Below, in pieces: positions 7,095 through 9,884 of a stretch of 9,884 nucleotides of DNA (position 1 is its first letter; each line of letters opens with the position of its first letter). The notes under the pieces are model-generated. The model saw only the letters and a list, made by a program, of their open reading frames with translations. It did not search any database and had not been told where the DNA came from. Position numbers and translations under genes: made by a program. Where the stretch lies: positions 1 to 9,884 of the forward strand of contig JACQNW010000022.1 of the NCBI GenBank assembly GCA_016202845.1, in the 5' to 3' direction. This DNA is from Candidatus Aenigmatarchaeota archaeon (GTDB lineage Archaea > Aenigmatarchaeota > Aenigmatarchaeia > GW2011-AR5).

Positions 7095-7160
7095 AGGCGG
7101 AGACTGGGGGTTCAAATCCCCCCGAGTCCATCTAACCTCAAATCAGTTTAGGAGAACCTT

Positions 7161-7274
7161 ATTGACCAGCTAATCAACGACCCAGAATTTGAGAAGCGCA
7201 TGATTGAAAAACGGAAAGAGAGGGAAGCAGAATTGCAGCTCGCTGAAAACATCGAAAAGACGACTGGGTTTTAG
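7161..7274 (+). CDS. Possible 37-residue charged peptide with an ATT start
   Basis: An open frame after TAG at 7149 reads IDQLINDPEFEKRMIEKRKE and continues to TTGF and a TAG stop. It is rich in Glu and Lys and predicted to be one helix. The only ATG (7200) is internal and would leave 24 residues. AGGAG at 7150-7154 sits 6 nt before the ATT at 7161, a well-placed Shine-Dalgarno for that codon. It follows the tRNA pair by 30 nt and converges on the HemK-like gene. It could equally be a gene remnant or chance. I do not recognise it. Confidence 0.25.
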   Translation: MDQLINDPEFEKRMIEKRKEREAELQLAENIEKTTGF

Positions 7275-7363
7275 AAAATGCCAAATTTTGATTTCTGGCA
7301 ATTCACTAATTAAAGATTCATAGTTTGATTAGCTGTGCAGGTTCATGCCATTATTTCATACTT

Positions 7364-7975
7364 CTATGATAACTTATTGCGTGCACTGGGTTTGATAAAG
7401 TAAATTTTATTAAGTTCATTATGCGTGCTTAGCTTGTTTTTCAGTAAGGTAAAATCATATCCTTCAAGAAATTCTGCTATAGGAGCTTGATTTTCAGCAT
7501 AATCTGAATAGGCAAACAATATGCATCCATTTGTTTTCAAAAATTTTGCAGCGTTTTTGAAAAAATTAATTCTCGTTTTGAACTTTTCGTCATAGACTGT
7601 TGCTTCTAATTCATCCATCGGTTTGGCGTCTTCAAATGGCAGGCTGGCTACTATTATGTCAAATAATTCATTCGCCTTGATCGCTGAGAATGATATGCTT
7701 TTTCTGATTTCTATCTTTCCGTGCAGGTTATTAGATTTTGCATTAAACTTTGCACATTTAACAGCATCGATGTTTGAATCAATTGCTACTGCTCTTGCGC
7801 TCGCCCTTGCTGCAACAAGCGCAAAAATGCCCGTGCCTGTTCCGAAATCTAAAATAGATTTGTCGGTTTTGGCGGCATATAATAGTTTTTCAAGTTGCTT
7901 AGCAAGCAGTATTGAATCTTCGCTAGGCGGATAGACATTTTTATAAATGGTTATTTGAAAACCTAAAGTATCAAT
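7364..7975 (-). CDS. HemK/PrmC-like class I methyltransferase with a non-standard start and no NPPY motif
   Basis: The frame reads continuously on the minus strand from after a TAG near 8000 to 7364. An ATG at 7618 exists but starts after all the AdoMet motifs, so it cannot be the real start. Taking ATT at 7975 as residue 1 gives 203 residues, the size of archaeal HemK/Mtq2-like enzymes. Seen: NVYPPSEDS (13-21), a signature of that family; motif I DFGTGTG (43-49); the acidic AID (64-66); then VASLPFEDAKP (109-119) where NPPY is expected. Archaeal relatives methylate the release-factor glutamine; the altered motif IV makes that substrate doubtful. No ATG, GTG or TTG lies in frame before the conserved region. 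ATT overlaps the upstream stop as ATTGA, suggesting translational coupling. An upstream frameshift is the alternative. Confidence 0.75.
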   Translation of the reverse strand: MDTLGFQITIYKNVYPPSEDSILLAKQLEKLLYAAKTDKSILDFGTGTGIFALVAARASARAVAIDSNIDAVKCAKFNAKSNNLHGKIEIRKSISFSAIKANELFDIIVASLPFEDAKPMDELEATVYDEKFKTRINFFKNAAKFLKTNGCILFAYSDYAENQAPIAEFLEGYDFTLLKNKLSTHNELNKIYFIKPSARNKLS

Positions 7976-8315
7976 GGTTGATGCATCTCCACCACTCTAT
8001 GGCATCATCCACTTCGTCATATTTATTTGTTGAAAGCCAGATAGCCTCCCAGTTGTAAGCCCTGACCTCTCCAAGACATTCTTTTCGTCCATTTTTGTGC
8101 ACCGCATAAACTGTAGCTACACCTATGTCAGGCCAGTCGATTCCTCCATCAAACTCCGACGCATCGATTTCATAACTCACGTATAGCCCGGGTTTTATTT
8201 TACCTTCTTTGGGAAGCTCGGTTAGCGTGTCAAGAAACTCTTTGGTTTTGCTTTCTTCCAGCGCCCATTCCTGCAGGCTTATCGCCTGACCTTTGCTGAT
8301 TTTCCATCTTGACAT
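7971..8315 (-). CDS. Unknown small acidic protein, 114 residues
   Basis: No family recognised. The sequence opens MSRWKISKGQ, has an acidic helical half (LQEWALEESKTKEFLDTL), then beta-rich stretches (GLYVSYEIDASEF, DIGVATVYAVHKNGRK, LGEVRAYNWEAIWLS) and an acidic Trp-rich end (DEVDDAIEWWRCINH). There is no signal peptide or membrane segment, so it is probably cytoplasmic. An ATG at 8324 would add three residues. The 8315 ATG is preferred because a TATA box (8336-8343) is centred about 25 nt upstream, fitting a leaderless mRNA. The stop overlaps the ATT start of the HemK-like gene. It lies in a run of four same-strand small genes. Confidence 0.6.
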   Translation of the reverse strand: MSRWKISKGQAISLQEWALEESKTKEFLDTLTELPKEGKIKPGLYVSYEIDASEFDGGIDWPDIGVATVYAVHKNGRKECLGEVRAYNWEAIWLSTNKYDEVDDAIEWWRCINH

Positions 8316-8335
8316 TGTTATCATCTTTATTGCTA

Positions 8336-8343
8336 TGTATAAA
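8336..8343 (-). promoter_or_regulatory. TATA box before the 114-residue gene
   Basis: TTTATACA on the minus strand lies just beyond the stop of the preceding gene. It is centred about 25 nt before the ATG at 8315 and about 15 nt before the ATG at 8324. It favours the former start and a separate promoter for the last two genes of the cluster. Confidence 0.45.
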
Positions 8344-8345
8344 CT

Positions 8346-8741
8346 TCATACTTTAAACGGCAGCCACCGTATGTAATCTTGCAAAACTATGTTTCTTTCA
8401 TGTTTTGCATCAAGAGGAGCAATTTCGTATACAGGAATTTCTCTCGTTTTTCCATTTCTGAAACGAATTTCGCAAAAAACACCGCCTTTATCTCTGCAAC
8501 ACGTAAGCCTTAGAACAACAAAGCGCACTGACTTTTTCCCATATTCCTTGTTTCTGAATCTTGCCTCGAAAGGAAACTCAAAACATTCGTCCATATAAAT
8601 TTCAAACGCAGCAAGCCCTTTATCCCATCCCTCCGAATCTATTAGCAATTCGTCCAATAGCGCTTCCTGGTCACGTTCTTTTAGCAAGTGCCTAAACATG
8701 AAATCTTCTTTTGCATCTGATGCCTTGTTCCCTGCTGACAT
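8346..8741 (-). CDS. CcbP-like small acidic protein, 131 residues
   Basis: Residues 1-50 are charged and helical. The remainder carries the pattern I think belongs to the calcium-binding CcbP family first described in cyanobacteria: a FEFPFEARF core (54-62), beta strands VRFVVLRL and GGVFCEIRF, IPVYEIAPLDA, then a closing Tyr-x-x-Trp element (DYIRW, 122-126). A Cys pair (C81, C82) and C90 are extra. The frame extends up to a GTG at 8771, overlapping the previous gene, but AGGAG at 8746-8750 sits 4 nt before the ATG at 8741, which fixes that start. The gap to the preceding gene is 16 nt, so the two form an operon. The role is unknown; ion binding is inferred from family only. Confidence 0.65.
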   Translation of the reverse strand: MSAGNKASDAKEDFMFRHLLKERDQEALLDELLIDSEGWDKGLAAFEIYMDECFEFPFEARFRNKEYGKKSVRFVVLRLTCCRDKGGVFCEIRFRNGKTREIPVYEIAPLDAKHERNIVLQDYIRWLPFKV

Positions 8742-8745
8742 ACTG

Positions 8746-8750
8746 CTCCT
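8746..8750 (-). promoter_or_regulatory. Shine-Dalgarno deciding the 131-residue start
   Basis: AGGAG on the minus strand is followed by CAGT and the ATG at 8741. It is the clearest ribosome binding site on this strand and argues against the upstream GTG at 8771. Confidence 0.6.
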
Positions 8751-8757
8751 TTTCAGT

Positions 8758-9072
8758 TTACCATGAGCCACGCCATTGCCTGTAAGCCTCTATCCACTCG
8801 GAGTTTTTTACATTTTTTATATCTTCCATGTCTAGAATGTCCACAATGTAGTGTTTTGAGCCTTTTTTGATTCTTGCAACAATTCTATTGCCTTTTGAAT
8901 TTATTTCAACGACTGTGATGTCCTCTCCCAACATCTTTGCATCGAACGGAACTTTTAGCTTATCTTCCATCGTAACAACAAATCCTTCTATTGCTTCGTA
9001 CTCATCATGGCAGTCTGTTGTGGCTTCTTCTATCATCTTTGCAAGCTTTTTTTGATTTAGTTTTGGCTTCAT
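8758..9072 (-). CDS. CcbP-like small acidic protein, 104 residues
   Basis: A helical, charged start (residues 1-35, with ATTDCHDEYEA) is followed by DKLKVPFDAKMLGEDITVVEI, then NRIVARIKKG, HYIVDILDMEDI, and a closing AYRQWRGSW. The PF-x-A core at 42-45, a beta-rich middle and a terminal AYRxW are shared with the downstream 131-residue protein. Both resemble the CcbP calcium-binding family (family call by memory of its pattern, not a search). It is first of four minus-strand genes and divergent from the DUF3800 gene across 138 bp. A weak TATA-like TGTAAAAA lies about 23-30 nt before the ATG, and there is no Shine-Dalgarno. It is cytoplasmic, with no signal peptide. Confidence 0.65.
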   Translation of the reverse strand: MKPKLNQKKLAKMIEEATTDCHDEYEAIEGFVVTMEDKLKVPFDAKMLGEDITVVEINSKGNRIVARIKKGSKHYIVDILDMEDIKNVKNSEWIEAYRQWRGSW

Positions 9073-9150
9073 TAATTATCGCTTCTTTGTCCAGTTTTTA
9101 CATTACATATTGTCTTGTCAACAATAAAACCGTTTATCATAACTCTCCAT

Positions 9151-9162
9151 TCAAATATTTGA
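9151..9162. repeat. 12-bp palindrome TCAAATATTTGA, candidate operator
   Basis: A perfect palindrome in the divergent spacer. Its first 9 bases (TCAAATATT) recur in the same orientation at 9187-9195, 36 nt away. The copies flank the likely TATA box of the DUF3800 gene. Confidence 0.4.
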
Positions 9163-9171
9163 CTGCGACCC

Positions 9172-9182
9172 TTAAATTTTAA
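9172..9182 (+). promoter_or_regulatory. TATA-like element of the DUF3800 gene
   Basis: TTAAATTTTAA lies about 28-39 nt before the ATG at 9211. Transcription would begin a few nt upstream of the start codon. No Shine-Dalgarno is present. Confidence 0.4.
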
Positions 9183-9186
9183 TGCG

Positions 9187-9200
9187 TCAAATATTCTTGA
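9187..9200. repeat. Second, imperfect copy of the TCAAATATT element
   Basis: TCAAATATTCTTGA keeps the left half of the palindrome at 9151 and a degenerate right half (TTGA preserved, two extra bases). It lies between the TATA-like element and the start codon, where a bound protein would block initiation. Confidence 0.35.
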
Positions 9201-9210
9201 GTTGAATTTA

Positions 9211-9837
9211 ATGTATATTTTTATTGACGAGTCTGGCGATCTTGGCTTTGACTTCACAAAGAAAGGCAAGCCTTCTGACTTTTTTCTTGTTGGGGCGTTA
9301 AAGGTTAAGGATGAGAAAATCCTTAATAGAATAATAAAGAAACACAGAAAACGTGTTAAAAAGAAAAAGGAGGAAAAGAAAGAAGTCAAGTTTTCAAACA
9401 CGTCACCTGAAAATCGAAGGCGAATATTAGCTGATATCGCAAAGTTAGATGCAGAAATTTTTATAGTTTACATAAACAAACACAAAGCTTACGATTACAT
9501 TAAAAATGATCCCGTCAGGATGTACTCATATTTACTTAGAATATTATCAGAGAAATGCTTTGCTTCTCATATAACAGAAGATACAACAATAACTTTTGAC
9601 AGATCATTTTCCAAAATACAGCAAGAAACTCTAGAGCTATATCTGATAACACAAAATGAGCACCTGTTGGCATCAAAAAATAAAATAAAGATATGTCACT
9701 TACAATCTCAGGAAAGCACAGGACTTATGTGCATAGATTTCATTTGCGGTGCTGCCATTCATAAAGTAGCCAATAAAAGCAGTATGTATTTTGAGATAAT
9801 AAAGAATAATGTTAAATGCATGAAACAGCTTTATTAA
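9211..9837 (+). CDS. DUF3800 family protein (RNase H-like fold)
   Basis: A 208-residue protein opening MYIFIDESGDLGF, the hallmark of DUF3800, whose members are predicted RNase H-fold nucleases common in defence islands and on mobile elements. Acidic candidates for metal binding are D6 and E7, D130 (TITFDRSF) and D176 (CIDFICGAAIHKVAN), in the expected order. A basic stretch at residues 42-60 (KKHRKRVKKKKEEKKEVK) could contact nucleic acid. The length is normal and the C-terminus ends naturally at TAA. A TTG at 9202 could add three residues, but the ATG begins exactly at the conserved MYIFIDES. Low GC with AT-rich codons. It is divergent from the CcbP-like genes, with repeats in the promoter. 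The biological role is unknown; a defence or toxin function is inference from family context. Confidence 0.85.
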   Translation: MYIFIDESGDLGFDFTKKGKPSDFFLVGALKVKDEKILNRIIKKHRKRVKKKKEEKKEVKFSNTSPENRRRILADIAKLDAEIFIVYINKHKAYDYIKNDPVRMYSYLLRILSEKCFASHITEDTTITFDRSFSKIQQETLELYLITQNEHLLASKNKIKICHLQSQESTGLMCIDFICGAAIHKVANKSSMYFEIIKNNVKCMKQLY

Positions 9838-9884
9838 AAAATGTGATCCCTTCCAGTTGTCCCAAGCTCACCAGGGAGCCATCA

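Larger units (their letters stand above)
6980..7130 (+). tRNA. tRNA-Ala (anticodon CGC) with an anticodon-loop intron and an enlarged D-loop
   Basis: The acceptor stem GGGCTCG (6980-6986) pairs with CGAGTCC (7123-7129), again with a G3-U70 pair; the discriminator is A7130. D-stem: GTC 6989-6991 with GAC 7015-7017. Anticodon stem: CCGCC 7019-7023 with GGCGG 7096-7100. Anticodon CGC is at 7026-7028. Variable loop: AGACT. T-arm: GGGGG, TTCAAAT, CCCCC. About 65 nt are inserted at 37/38 and the D-loop is 23 nt. Removal of the intron and the D-loop excess leaves about 72-74 nt. It reads GCG. It lies 10 nt after tRNA-Ala(GGC) and is probably co-transcribed with it. Confidence 0.92.

Noticed and set aside
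6913..7173. Plus-strand 86-residue frame across the tRNAs
   Set aside because: It spans the tRNA exons and introns, whose structure fully explains the sequence.
7623..7934. Plus-strand 103-residue hydrophobic frame
   Set aside because: It is antisense to the AdoMet-binding half of the HemK-like gene, where conserved motifs are clear on the minus strand.
9072..9401. Minus-strand frame with a Phe/Leu-rich, membrane-like N-terminus
   Set aside because: It is the antisense of the well-supported DUF3800 gene; the hydrophobic run mirrors its Lys-rich stretch.
1..9884. CRISPR array, insertion sequence or integration site next to the tRNAs
   Set aside because: No regularly spaced repeats, no transposase or integrase frame, and no duplicated tRNA 3' end was found.

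Overview
The window reads as archaeal chromosome, most likely from a small-genome DPANN-type lineage (inference). Support comes from two tRNA genes interrupted in the archaeal manner, an archaeal-type cytidylate kinase relative, TATA boxes placed about 25-30 nt before start codons (leaderless mRNAs), and secreted proteins with CARDB/Ig-like folds. No ribosomal RNA, CRISPR array or insertion sequence was seen. No identification below the domain level is possible from sequence alone.

Layout. (1) 1-3496 (+): the 3' part of a very large extracellular protein with two glycosidase-like regions joined by two Ig-like domains and carrying a DUF4214-like insert. Its codon use changes midway. (2) 3572-5562 (-): a two-gene unit, a DNA methyltransferase of the TSPPY type followed 5 nt later by a metallo-beta-lactamase-fold protein. 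(3) 5648-6103 (+): a small secreted CARDB-like protein, divergent from the methyltransferase and apparently sharing its TATA element. (4) 6176-6760 (+): a cytidylate-kinase-like protein lacking the Walker A lysine. (5) 6771-7130 (+): two tandem tRNA-Ala genes, anticodons GGC and CGC, each with an anticodon-loop intron and an enlarged D-loop. (6) 7161-7274 (+): a doubtful micro-ORF. (7) 9072-7364 (-): four closely packed small genes, namely two CcbP-like acidic proteins, an unknown protein, and a HemK-like methyltransferase with no ATG/GTG/TTG start. (8) 9211-9837 (+): a DUF3800 protein, divergent from this cluster, with repeats flanking its promoter.

How it fits together. Housekeeping translation functions (tRNA-Ala pair, HemK-like methylase, nucleotide kinase) are mixed with accessory modules (surface glycosidase, orphan methyltransferase/MBL pair, DUF3800 cassette). 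A recurring oddity is that three enzyme families here lack a residue normally considered essential: the kinase Walker A Lys, the last metal-ligand His of the MBL protein, and the NPPY motif of the HemK-like methylase. The two most concrete anomalies are the doubly interrupted alanine tRNA pair and the methylase that can only start at a non-standard codon (ATT).
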